Below the pieces are notes generated by a model. It was not told the origin of the DNA and did no database searches. It saw nothing but the letters and a program-made list of their open reading frames with translations. From Phlebiopsis flavidoalba (Eukaryota; Basidiomycota; Agaricomycetes; Polyporales; Phanerochaetaceae): a stretch of 64,000 bases of DNA. Both the position numbers and the translations under genes were made by a program. Positions 1-11,424 of the stretch are shown here, in pieces (the first letter of the stretch is position 1; every line of letters starts with the position of its first letter). The stretch is taken from the NCBI GenBank assembly GCA_035772785.1, contig JAOCPU010000001.1, positions 3,038,001 through 3,102,000 of the forward strand. The letters run 5' to 3'.

Positions 1-3000
1 TCCCAAAATAAGTCACGCGCGCGCACCCAAGCAATGATCGCCCCCTTACCCGGTGTCGTTGTGCCTCCCGGGAAAGCTCCCCCGCGGGGGGCGCGAGCTC
101 CGAGTCGCGAGCGGCGCGGGTCAACGCGCGCGGGGCTTTTACTCGGAGCACGTAAATGCGCACCGGGACGCTGTCTGTCTTCGCGGCGCCCATTACTGTC
201 GAGCTTGGACATGTGAGGAGCGCGTGACCGTCGGTCTCGAGCCCCGTCTCGGACGATCGAGGGGTTCATTGTGGCTTCCGACACGGCCGATCGTGTTCGC
301 GCGAGAACAAACGAGGTGGTTTGGATTGGGTCGGGCGTGCAGGGGTTTGGGGGGTATGGGAGTGTGGAGTGGACACCGAGTGTGGCGTGCAGGAGGGGCC
401 TATTGAGACGAGATGAGATAAGATCGGTGTGTACGCTGGGAGGACTAAGCGAGGAAAGGGGCCGTTTCGAGAGCGTGCAGGCCTGCCTATATCGTGTGAC
501 ATGAGAGCTATTGAAGAGATGGATGATTAGATTGAGACAAACGTGGTGTAGGCGTACTAACAACGTCGTCTTTCCACGACGTTCGAGCGCGTCTCCTGTG
601 CCCGTTCGGAGAGACGAAGTCCTCCAAACGCAGCGCGCACTTTAGTACGTCGCCCGGAGGTAGAAGCTCGCGAAAGGGAAACCGCGCCTGCCTGCTGCGC
701 AGGTCCGAGGCGTAGGAGACACCCAAGACACAAACCCATCACTACATGTCACGATAAGATCAAACATCTCCCGACCGCGGGAACCACTACCTCCGGCGAA
801 ACCCCCACCACGCCCACGTTCCTCTGTGGCGCCACGTCGTCCGAGGGTTGTGGGCTCGTTATCGCGCGATGCAGTTGAGGAGGAACGGGCGGTGGGGTTG
901 GCAGCCTGTCGGTTCTCTCCAATCGCGGACAGGGCTAGAAGAGCTGGATGGGTGGGCGTTGTGGACGTGGCGGGCTTCCGACGTCATTGTAGGGGATGAA
1001 CACGCGATATTTAGGCTTTGCGGGTGCGCTCGGTCTCTGCGCTTTGCACTGATTGGTGTATGAACCAGCGCTTGGCCCGTGGGTGTTTGTCGCTTGTGGA
1101 CGCGATCGTGTGTCTGTCTTCGAGGTGGGCTAAAGTTTACTCTATTCTTTAATAATATATATCCTCTCTCTTCTTTTTTTACACTTTCCCACCAATTACC
1201 TCTTAGTAATACCTTTTTATTTTATCCCATTTAATCTTTTACTTATTAAATTTGTCCTTTTTTATTTATTTCTATTTATTTGATTAATTTTGTGTTTATA
1301 GATTCAAATTCTATTTGGCTGTTGTTCTTACACTTTTAATTAAAGATCCTTTTTAATTTATTAAATCAATAAATCGAACGTACGCAGCGTCGCGGCCCCG
1401 CACACACAAACCCAAAATCAAATCCAAAACCAGGACAAAGCACCTCACTCCACGCTTAACAAAGCTCCCCGCCTGCGTATGCGTGTTTCCGCGGAAAACA
1501 AACCCCGAGACGCGAACGGTAGCAACGGACCCCCGTTGCCAGCCACGCCGCCGCGGCCCTGGCGGCGACCAGGACCGACGCGTAACGAGCCCGGGCACAA
1601 CCGCACCGCCGCATCGGGAGCGATACACGGACGACGGCGTCACCGAGTGTCGCGCGACTTGGCGGGGAAGATCGCGCTTGCGCTTGCATTGGCGTTAGCG
1701 GGCGCGTTCTGTGGTGGCGGCGGCGGCCCTCGATGCGGTTACGGCAGCGGCGTCGCGAGCACGGGACCCGATGAGCGCGTGCGCGTTCATTCCGACGCTG
1801 CGCGGCGGAGGACGGCAATATATAGGCGGGGGAGTGGTTTGTGCGTCGGTGCGCGACCGTGTGTGCGTGCGTGTCGTGCGTGCAGGGACACGGGTCCATA
1901 TGGCGTCGCGGGCCCGCCGACCACAGCGTCCTCAGTTCCGCCGTCCGGGTGATCTCCTGCGGGCACGAAAGCTTGATGTCTTCGGGCACAGATGCAGCTT
2001 CCATCGTCGCGCGCTGCGGCGCAGGAGGGCCGGCGCGGGCGCAGTCGATGGATGGGAGCGATCTGCGCTGAGCTGGGCGGCGGGGGCGTGGGAGGGCGCG
2101 CGGGCTCGGGCGTCGCTGCGTCGTCGCCCTAGATTTTATGCGCGCAGCACCTGGCGGTGTCCGTCGCGCGGCGAGCGGGCGAGAGGCGGGTGTCCTTTTT
2201 AGTCATTTTGTGCGGTGTCGTCACAGTGTGAGTGAGGGTAGGGCGGGCCGGGCGCTATGACATCGCGTCCGCTTCCGGCCGGACGCCGTGTGCCCGTTAT
2301 GAAATGTTCTGAATGCCAATTTGTAGTGCTCTCGACTGGTCCCGTTATCGCGTCGGGTGCGGCCGAGGGCGTGTAGCTTCAAGGTTGGCACGATCGAGTC
2401 CCGTGGGCGATGGGGATCAGAAACGGCGGTTGATCCAGGGGACAGATGCATCTGCATCTCTGCGGTGCTTGATGTCGTGCGCTGAAGTCATTGCGGGCGT
2501 AGCCACAGCGAGGGCAGCCTGCCAGCCCTGGGCTCGACGGTCCCCCCCCGTGTGGGAGCGCTGATCACGACGGACGCACGAAAGCGGCAGGTCGGGCGCC
2601 GCGGTGGTGGCCTGAGGAAGGGTTCGTATGGCCCGTTACTGTGCACGGGGTCGCCGGGGGCGCAGCGGACAGGAGTAGCTGCCCGTAGGGAGCTTACCCT
2701 GCGAAGCGTGACCCTCGAGCTCGCCGTACGCTCTCGCGCGCACACACACGCTAGGACTAATAATCGCGCCCAGAATAAACCGTCGTGCACCGCGTCAGGG
2801 GGCCGCCGTTCTGGGTGGCCCCCTCCGCCGGCGATCAGCGCCGCTGCGGAGGCAAACCGTTTCGCAGACTCCGCCCGAAAGCCCAGGCGGTGTTTTTACC
2901 CCCGCATGCGTCACAGGCGCGGAACCAAACAGCGGGGGGTGGTGGTGCGCCAAGCGAGCCGCGGAGGGGGTGGGCGGGGCGTGCATCGGGGGTGGTGCCG

Positions 3001-3240
3001 GTGGCCAGTGATGCACGCGAGCTTATGAGCCCCCGCTGCAGGCCTGGAGGGACTTTCGCGAGTCGCGGCGGGCGCGCGCGAGCGCGCTTGAAGGCCCAGG
3101 GGGGGGAGGTGTACTCCCAGAGGCCGCACGTGTTATCGGGCGGTTGAGCGCGCAGTCTTGTGTCAGCTGCGAGGACAAAGGCAGGGTGGAGGACCCCGGA
3201 CAGTGAGGAGGAGGGCGCCAGTGAGCCCAAGAAGGCGGGG
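1..3240. other. GC-rich stretch, no supported gene
   Basis: Very GC-rich DNA with open frames on both strands. They overlap each other and are dominated by Arg, Ala, Pro and Gly, as expected from composition alone. None shows a recognisable domain or a convincing exon pattern. The best candidate exon is on the minus strand from ATG 2004, whose first thirty or so residues look balanced before composition takes over. A TATATA run lies at about 1818-1824. I cannot assign a gene here; a promoter or UTR role for flanking genes is possible. Confidence 0.5.
1132..1372. other. AT-rich island inside GC-rich DNA
   Basis: About 240 bases made mainly of A and T, with long pyrimidine runs and TTTATT-like words, sit abruptly between GC-rich flanks. 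No open frame or inverted repeat explains it. It could be a nucleosome-free regulatory tract, or the remnant of an AT-biased insertion. Only the composition is seen directly. Confidence 0.6.
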
Positions 3241-3492
3241 GTGTGACCTTGCGCCTAATGCGGGAGGCGCATTCTCACCCTTCCAGTGGACCACCACCCT
3301 CGCACAACCTTCTCCACCAGCCCTCTCGCTTTAAACCATCGACTTGTTTTACGCTCCTTACTTTTAGCTTCCCCTCCGCACTTCCTTCTCCTTCTCCACC
3401 ACCTCCTCCACCATCACCAGCGCCCCAAAACCGCCCTCGTCGACCTACGACTATCACACGACGAGCACGACGATACAGACTACAAGCGCAGC

Positions 3493-5299
3493 ATGGCGAC
3501 CGCCCTCACCCTCCTGCCTTCCCCCGCCACGGCATCCTGCTCAACTCCTCCCCCTCGGGGGGGGACCTCGCCATACGCCCACACGACCTCGCTCCCGGGG
3601 ACCCCGCACCTCATCTCCTCGCTCTCCTCGCTCTCCTCCTCCGCATGTCCTCGACGTCCCCTTACACAACTCCGAATCCGACCAGGGGTACTTCCACACA
3701 TACAACGCCTTCATCGCCCCGCTCCTCCCACCCAAGCGGGGAGCACGAGCCTGAGCCGGGACAACATGCCACAAAGCACGCCAGCTCGAGCTCCGCGCCG
3801 ACGACGCGCAAGATTCCGCTTCGCGTCCGCTCCCCGAAGCCGCGGCGCGACGAGCCCGCGTTCGCGCCCGTCTTCCTCGACGACGACGCGAGCGTCGCGA
3901 CTTACAATCGGACTCGTCTGCCATGTTCCCCTCCATCGCCCTCCACGCCGCTCCCGAGGCCCCCTCCTCCTTCCCGCCCGTCCTCGCTCCTCTTCAGCAA
4001 CGGCAGCGCGGAGGCGCAGCCCCAAGCGCCCGTGGAGACTGTCAGAGCGACGACGAGTGGGAGATGCCGACGAGCAGCACGGAGCGCCTCCCGCAGAGCT
4101 GCCCCGAGAGCCCGCTGGGCCGGCGCGGTCGAGCTGCCGAAGCCCTCGCTCGCGAAGAAGCTGCTCCGGCCATTCAGCGGACGCAACATCAGCCACCGAG
4201 GACGTGCTCACGCTCGGCGTCAACACGCTCTTCAAGAAGGCGGCTGAGGAGGAGGGGGGCGAGTGGGGCGCGCCGCTGTGCCGGAGCACGAGCGACGGCG
4301 CCGCGAAGCGGCGCATGGCGTGGTTTCGGCGGCGGCGCGGAGCTCGGCCGCACGCAGAGCGCGTCGGGGGATATGCGCCGTGTGCAGAGCCGCGAGAGCG
4401 AGAAGACCGAAGTGAAGAGGCCGAGGAGCGGGAGCGGGAACGAGCCGTATGGGCCGCGCAAGCAGCTAAGGATGCTCAACGGGCGTGTGTATGGCGCGAA
4501 GAGGGGCAGTCTGGCGAAGACGAATTTGTTTGCTTCTGCGCGGTGCGTGCACCTCTCCCTCTGCTAATCTTCTCCTTTACTCATTAAACAATTTACAGTT
4601 CGGAAGAGCCAGAGTTCGTGGAATGGGGCTACGGCGGGATGGGCAACGTCAAGACCGCCGCGTCCGTCGGCGCAGACAACAAGTGGAGCCGCGTCGCAGG
4701 CAGCGCGGCCGTCGCGCCCCGCAAAAGACGACGACGACGACGGCTCGGGCATGGCGTGGCTCAAGAAGCGCCGCGAGCAGCGCGAGCGCGAGGCCGCCGC
4801 CGCCTCTGCCTGTGCCGCCCCCGCGCCCCCGTCAGAGCACAAAGCAGGAGCAGGGCCCAAAAGACCAGGCGGACCCCCCGCCGAGCAGCAGCACGTCACG
4901 ACGGCGGTGACCCTCCCCGCGCACCCACCGCCCGGCGCACGCGCGCGTCCCGTCGGAGGCGCGCGCGGCGGCGCGCCCGAGCGGCGCGACAGCGAGGACA
5001 CGGCGCGCGCGCTGTCCCCGCCGCCGCCTGCGGACCCTGACGGAGACGCTCCGCGCGCGGCGCGAGAGCCAGAGCAGCGCTGCTAGCACGAGCAGCGAGG
5101 ACGCGGAGGAGGAGAGCGCAAGGGAGGAGGAGAGCGACAGCGATGACGATGTGCTTCGTTTTTTTTTGTGTTTTGTTTGTTTGTTTGTTAGGGGGGCTGA
5201 TGGGTGTGTGTGTGTAGGAGGCGAACCGGCGGACTGCGCGTGGGGGCGGGGGTGGAGAAGATCAGCCGGCACAAGGAGAAGGGCGACGGCGCGAGCTGA
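3493..5299 (+). CDS. Uncharacterised Ser/Pro-rich protein with acidic C-terminus, frameshifted
   Basis: I do not recognise a named family. Coherent protein can be followed only by changing frame several times: a Ser/Pro-rich N-terminus, a segment reading GYFHTYNAFIAPLLPPKRGA near 3700-3750, a basic middle, then EPEFVEWGYGGMG just after a clean intron (4543-4598, GTGCGT...TTTACAG). An Asp run and the helical KKRREQRERE follow near 4730-4790, then an acidic Ser/Glu stretch near 5040-5150 and a C-terminus ending EKISRHKEKGDGAS before TGA 5297-5299. A probable second intron lies near 5150-5217. The switch before the Asp run coincides with AAAA where AAA would keep frame. The start ATG 3493 begins MATALTLLPSP. 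The low-complexity make-up and acidic tail suggest a nuclear or regulatory protein, but that is a guess. Confidence 0.58.
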
Positions 5300-6232
5300 G
5301 TGCGTGCAGGCGTGCGAAACAACGCTTTTGCGACGGTCGAAAAGTAAAAAAAAAACAATGCTCGCGCCGCTCGTGCTCTCGTGTGCACGCACCTCAGACG
5401 CTCGTGCGTTAATCGCCTCCTAGACGCGCCACCCGCAACACACCCCCGTATAGACCACCACTAACGCGCTACACTACTTCCCTATAATCCCCACGGCCTC
5501 GGCTCGTATCGTATCACTCGGTACCTCCCAGGCCTGCACCTCCCTCCCTCCCTCCCTTCCAAACTCCCTTCCTCCCCTGCTCTCCCCATGTGGATTTACC
5601 CTTGCTTTGCTCATCGTCGATCGATCCTCCATATGTTGTGAAATACCGCTGCTCCCCCTGCTCTGCTCTCGCATTTATTCGTGATTTATACCTCCCAGTC
5701 GCTGAACGATTTTTTGTTTGTGTATTATCAGTTTCTTTGAGTTTTTTTTTTTTGGATGTGGTTTTTTTGTGTGGAGTTTTGCATGGGAATATATCATCCT
5801 TTTGTCTGAAGTGATTTTGTTGTGCGTGGGGTGGAGTGGTTAGTGTGTAGCCTATTGAGCAGCGGGTGCTTGGAATGGTAAGCGTACAACAAAGAGACTC
5901 TGAGCGTGAAACTTGATGTCGTTTCAGAAGTTTCTGTCTCTGAGCGGGACAGCTTTGGTGTTGGCGCATTGACAGGCACTGCTAGTGCAGATCTCGTTGA
6001 ACTGGGCACCAGCACGCTGTGTTCAATAGTGCACTGCGAGGGGATATCCGATACGCTGATTCTATCGCCGCTACTGTCACGCGACGCTTGTACAAACGCC
6101 ACATTGTGCAGTGTTTTACAAGACTTCTTTCGATCAATTGACCTTCTGAGTTTACCAAAGAAAAGAATCGAGGTACATCGCGATCGGAGGGATATAGGTA
6201 CATGATGTAAAATTTGTGCGCAGTAAGCGCGT
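5300..6232. other. Intergenic, low-complexity tracts
   Basis: Space between the 3' end of the upstream plus-strand gene and the 3' end of NTF2 on the minus strand. It contains a CCTC-type pyrimidine repeat at about 5536-5580 and T-runs near 5738-5770. I see no gene. Confidence 0.6.
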
Positions 6233-6841
6233 TCAGCCGTAGTTTGAGACGGAAGATATCGTTGAATCTGCCGTTCCAATGTGAGTGAGAAGGCGAGGCG
6301 ATAGCGTGAGGGGGGGCGTACACGTAGTGTAGCTGCCTCCCATCGGGGATGAGCTGGAAGACCTGGCTGAACTGCAGCGGTTTCGGGCTATCGTCGACCT
6401 GCAGCAGCATTACGATCCTCCGCACGGGCAAGAAAAGGGAGAGCGGCGCACCATGAGCAGGCCCGTCAACGCTCACGATGAGGCTGCGCGACGGTGGGCG
6501 ACGACGAGCTGCGCGTCGAGCGTCGTAACCTTGTGCTGGGACCCGCTCGAACGGGAGAGTCTACGCGCAGCGTCAGCGTCCGCGCACGCTGCAGCGGTGG
6601 GTGGTACGCACGGTTGAGCTTCTCGGCGATGGCCTCGGCGCCGAGGATCTGGGTGCCCCTCCCAGGAGAGCATCGACTGGGGCCGCTGTGCGCGCGCGTG
6701 TGTGGGTCAGGGGGCGGCGGGCGCGGGGGTCAGGGGGGATCTTGACGCACGTAGAGGTTCTGCAGCTCTCTGCGGGTGGAGTCGAAGGGTCTGGTAGTAG
6801 AAGTCTGTGAACTGCTTTGCGATGGCGTTGATGTCGGCCAT
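6233..6841 (-). CDS. NTF2: Nuclear transport factor 2 (NTF2)
   Basis: NTF2 carries Ran-GDP from cytosol to nucleus and binds FxFG nucleoporins. On the minus strand ATG 6841-6839 opens MADINAIAKQFTDFYYQT, the standard NTF2 N-terminus. Later exons give SMLSWEG, EAIAEKLN, LPFERVQHKVTTLDAQ, VDDSPKPLQFSQVFQLIPDG and, after the last intron, FNDIFRLNYG with TGA ending at 6233. Introns have GTGCGT-type donors: 6750-6686, one after the KLN codons, one before VDDSPKP, and a last one between HYV and FNDIF. Length and order fit the usual protein of about 125 residues. At least four one-base changes, mostly extra C or G in short runs, break the frame while every residue around them is conserved. It faces away from the next gene over a shared region of about 280 bases. 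Confidence 0.92.
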
Positions 6842-7118
6842 GGCTGCGGTGAGGAGGGGGAGGAAGAGCAGGCGTGAAAACTGGCGGATGGGGAGGGTTA
6901 GCGGCGGGATCACAAAAGTCGTTTAGCTGATTTGTAAGCGGGGGTGATGTCAGTAAGGGCACGCGCATTGACTCGGTAACAGCTGCTACTGACTACGACG
7001 GTAAAAAAAAAAAAAAAACAAACCGCGCGCGGCCTGCGCCTTGTTCTGGAACCCAGAGCGTGCTTCTGCAGCATCAGCACTGCATGGGAACACGCACGAC
7101 GACGACTATTCTACCGGG
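6842..7118. promoter_or_regulatory. Shared divergent promoter region of NTF2 and its neighbour
   Basis: The 277 bases between the NTF2 start (minus) and the next likely start (plus) must hold both core promoters. The only distinctive element is a run of about 16 A at 7001-7016, the kind of nucleosome-depleting tract common in fungal divergent promoters. I see no clear TATA box. Confidence 0.4.
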
Positions 7119-8660
7119 ATGGCAGCATTTAATCCAGTGATGTCCATGGCCCCCATCGCAGACGGCCAGATGCAACGCCCAAGCATGCGCCGCAAGTCCT
7201 CGGCGCAGAACCTCCTCACGTCCTTCAAGCCCGGCACCGGCCCCGCCGCCGCGGCGTCCGCGACCGCGAACCTCCAGTACGCGGCCGCGATGCCCACGCC
7301 CACCGGCGCGGGCTCCATGGCGCGCGAGGGTCGACGTGCAGTCGCTGCTCACGGATCCGGTCGCTGCGGCGAACGGCGCGGGCGACGGCGACTGGCACGT
7401 CGGTCGAGATGTTGAGGGAGCTCGTGAAGAAGAGTGATAATCACCCTGACCTACTTGCGGAATGTGCACGAAGGGTACGTACAGTGAGTGGTTTAAATGG
7501 ATTTTGGCGTTGACATCTGCAGTCCAGACGAAGTCATTGGTTCCACACCATAATGGTCACCAAACCAGAACTCGACCGCGTGTTTTCAAATACTGCCATG
7601 AAGAGCCGGTACGTCTGCTCACGTTATACCACAATGTCTAACGCCTGAACACGCCACAGACGACATACCGATTTCGCATGTCTCTCGGCATGTCGCTCGC
7701 GCACTCGTTTCGACGTCAAGGAGCCGCAGGACTTCTCTGCGCGGGCTGCAGCAGACGCTGAACGAGTGTTTGACCAGTCCAAGGAGGAAGGCGAGCGGAC
7801 CAAGATGGTGTGTGGCGTGTGACTCTCGGCACTCGCGACGTGTTTGCTCCAACACAGCGTGCAAGCGTTCCATCTTCAATGCCCGTGCGACCGGAAAAAG
7901 CCCAGGCAAGGCGCGACCAGACTATACGCGGATATCGTGTAACACATTGACCGTACCTCGAGACGTCCCTAGCCATAAATGATGCCCCCATGTCTGTGCG
8001 TAGCCCATATTTTCGCGCCAACGGAATCACCGCGGTGGCGTGTATTGACGTCTCGCAGCCGTTCCCCCTAGCTATCACCAAACGCTGCTATCGCTACTTG
8101 ACATCTGTCCGAGGTTTACAACAAGATATCCAAGATATTAGGCCCATCGCAGTGTTCCCGAGCGGCCGGGGCTAGCATATGACGGGGCCGTTGGGTCTGC
8201 TATCGCCCATCCGGGCCGTGTGTCGTACCTGTTCTCGTGGGGGCCGACGCGCTTCCCCCCGACACAGGGCGAAGGCGAACGGCAGTCTGTGTGGGGAGTC
8301 TCGTCAACGCGGGTAGGGCGGGCGCGAGAACGCGATCTTTGTACGCGAGCGTCAACTGCGGGCAGTAGGTCCGCCTTCCGAGCTGGAACTCTGCGCTGCG
8401 CGGGGACGCGGTGCGGCAGATCGACAACCGTGTTTAAAGGTTGTGTGTGCGACCCATCGTGATGGTATATTCGACGTTGACTCAGGGCGTTTACAGAAAC
8501 TTGTTGCGATGCTGTTGAATGGAACTCGTAACGACTTTGCGCGGACGGGGATCACGAGCACGAGCTAGGCCTCGCTTGACACCTGCTGCTCCGCAACGTC
8601 GGCGTGCTCGCACGACAGTGGGGATGGGCCCCATTGTTCGTTCGATCCTCGTCGACCAAT
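7119..8660 (+). CDS. Conserved fungal protein of unknown function, frameshifted
   Basis: Its segments resemble a protein that I associate with basidiomycete genomes and that has no assigned function. In order: MQRPSMRRKSSAQNLLTSFK near the start, a TSVEMLRELVKK helix, VIITLTYLRNVHEG before an intron at about 7460, RRSHWFHTIMVTKPELDRVF, FDVKEPQDF, LRGLQQTLNEFDQSKEEGER, then HQTLLSLLD, SEVYNKISKILGPS, GPLGLLSPHPG and a C-terminal ARTGI...ELASLD region. Introns are visible at about 7456-7510, 7606-7658 and 7810-7858. Single-base insertions separate the blocks. The start could also be ATG 7041. The 3' end is uncertain: aspartate- and glutamate-rich sequence to about 8800 may belong to it. Helices and conserved aromatic blocks suggest a soluble scaffold protein; no catalytic motif is seen. 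Confidence 0.62.
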
Positions 8661-11424
8661 GACATCTTACGACTGCTAACGTTATACCTGTACTACTAAT
8701 GACTCGTGTACGATAGGCTTGGTATTATTTCCGGGACTATGGATGCATCGGGCGAGAATGATTTCGAGAACTGGCCGAACGACGGCGCCTGCCGCTTTGC
8801 TCTCGAACCACCACCACAGCTGCGCACATGGGCCCACAGCGCCTGACAGTGATTGTGTGCGCGACGGGCAGCCACGCTTGAGGCGAGCGATGGACGCGTT
8901 AGCGAACTGCCTGGAGGCTTGCACGTCTCGCATATCACAAAAAACCGCCTACAGTCCCCCCTCCCCCCCCCCCCCATCTCTGCAACGCCTTCAACACCGT
9001 CCCACCACAACCGATTCTCCACAAACAGCATGGCATGCAGGGGTGGGCAGGGGGGTGTCTATCGAAAACCGCGCCGTACCGCAGTGTACTGCGCCCTCGT
9101 CTCTCGGAAACGCGGCAAAGCCTATCAACGCAGGACCCTGCATAGTAGTGCGTGTACACGTGTGGTAGTTGTGGGTGTATGTGCGTGCTAACGAGCGGTG
9201 CTCCATGGTGTCGTGGACATGCGACATCGGAAATGGCTCGAGACGGATCGTTCCTAGTCTATGGGCTGCGAGGGGCAGAATGGCATCATGGGAGTCCTGT
9301 CGCTGGGGGCCTGTCCTCGGGCTAGGCGGCGCAGTCACGGGCGTGCTGCTGCGGCCCATGATGCGGCCTCGCGGAGGTGAGCATGAGGGCCGTGCGGACG
9401 CACAGGCGTAGCAGGCCACAAGGCTGCCGCAGAGCTTCTGCAGTGGACAGAACCGCGAGAAGTGAGTGCCAGGGGCTCAGGCAGTTGGTTTGCTGACGGC
9501 GGCGGGGGGGGAGTGCAGGAGAACCGGTGGGTATCCCCCCGTCCCGAACGACGCGGGATCGCGGGCTACTAAAGCGAGCGACGCAGTATCGTCGTGGACT
9601 CGATGCACGAGTCGGAAGCTTGAGTTGCGAAACGATCGTGCGGGTTCATTTGTTGCCCGGTGGGTATGGTTACCTTTGAAGAGGTGAGGCGGGGATCGCT
9701 CAGCCGATCGCAGGCTCTATTGCTGACATGGTTGATAGCTCCTCGAAGTCACGACCTGGTTCCGCAGCTTGGCATCCACAGCAAGCGGTGGAGTTTTGCC
9801 TTGGTCTCAGAGGGATCGTGGCCGAAGAAGACCCTAATCATCTGCTTGCAGCCGCCATCGTCGTCAACGTTCTGGGATATTATGAATCACACCTTTGAGG
9901 CAGCCTCATTCGGAACGGTGTCCTGGGGAAGGCTTCATAGCAGCGCTGGAACGAAAAGCTTATCATCGTATCTTCGCGAATGGTCCTGAGGATCACGCAG
10001 ATCACGAAATCCTTCGAATGGGGCCAAGACGCCCTCGAGACTCTGGATCGGCCGGCAAAGGGGGGGGGCCGGGCCCATCTAACCTAGGTATACTACCGAC
10101 TGGCGCTCCAAAGCGCAACCGGGCGCGGACGAAACGAGCAAAGACGGGGCCTTGCGTCTAAAGCGGTACCCGTAGCACCCAGATCACCAGATGAACGATA
10201 TTGCGGTTAGTCATTGTGCTACGAGCAAAATCCATTGTCCTTGCAACGAGCCGCGACCCTGCTATCGAAAGTATGCTTGCAATCATATCCTCTGCGCAGA
10301 GGGCAACGCTCCGTAGTAGGCTCAGGTTGCGTCTTCGTTCAGAGTATTCACTCGACCTATCTGCCCAAGGACAATCTCCTGAGGGCGAAAACGGCCGCAG
10401 TCCAGTCGGTCCTGAGATCCTAGCTGCACAGATTCAACACCTCGCATAGGACCATTCTCCATGACGCTGTGACCCCTCTGCCATCCCACACCCGACGCAC
10501 CGATCAGGTTTACCCCAACCAACCCCGCGTCGCGCCTCCATACGCGCTTATGTGTGTTGGGGGCACGCACGCGTACGCAAGCACGAGGTACGGAATCCAG
10601 AATTGCACACTCCAGCCCATCAGGGGTGCCCTTTCTCATCCACAGACGACCGACGCGATCCATCAACGCCGACGCCGACTGCGGACGCGGGGGCCTGTTT
10701 CGCAGGCCCCATGAACGGAACGATCTTCCCACATTTGCTCGGTTCTGTGACTTCGATTCGCTCTGATTGGCTTTCCCGAACTCGAAGCAAGTAATCAGAC
10801 ATATTCTCTCCTAGACAAAGACGAGAGATGTACCGAGGCATCTACTTAGCAATGGGCCAATGATGCTCCGCCGCAGCGACATGAATGTCGGAATTGTCTC
10901 GCATCTTGCCCACAGGCAATGTAGCCCTTGACATTGCGTGCTTGTGTCCCGACACGCCATTAAAATCAGCTCAGTATCAACGTGTGCTACTAATGCACAA
11001 ACTTGCATTGAGAAACATTTATGAGCTCAAGAAGTATTTGAGGAGAAGTTATTACTTAGTTCTCGCCAAGGTCTACACTACCAATAGATTCTGCTATTAA
11101 CACGGTTTTTGGACGAGAGGTGAAGAGGGCGCCATAGATGCTGACAAAAAAGGTAAGTATCTCGCGCAATGCTTTTGTCGTGATTTCTATGTTCGTGTGT
11201 GAAAACCCTCCTGAAGCCTACTGCGGACTGTGCTGCAGTCCATTCTACGCAGGTCGCACTATTGTGCCCAGTTTTGCACTCGTGGGCGAGACGGCACAGC
11301 AACAGAATGAGCGCTCACTCCCGACCTAGCAGATCACCATTTCTCTCTCTAAGACTTCGACATACTCCTCATCAACCCTTCCCCCCTGTCCCCCTTGCTG
11401 GGACCCCGTCATTTCCATCTGATA
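8661..11424. other. No gene identified
   Basis: Several open frames of 60-149 codons occur on both strands, but none carries a motif I recognise. The most protein-like stretch is on the plus strand near 9790-9900 and reads AVEFCLGLRGIVAEEDPNHL with hydrophobic sequence after it. It ends at a stop with no clear continuation. It may be an exon of an unknown or decayed gene. Confidence 0.4.
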
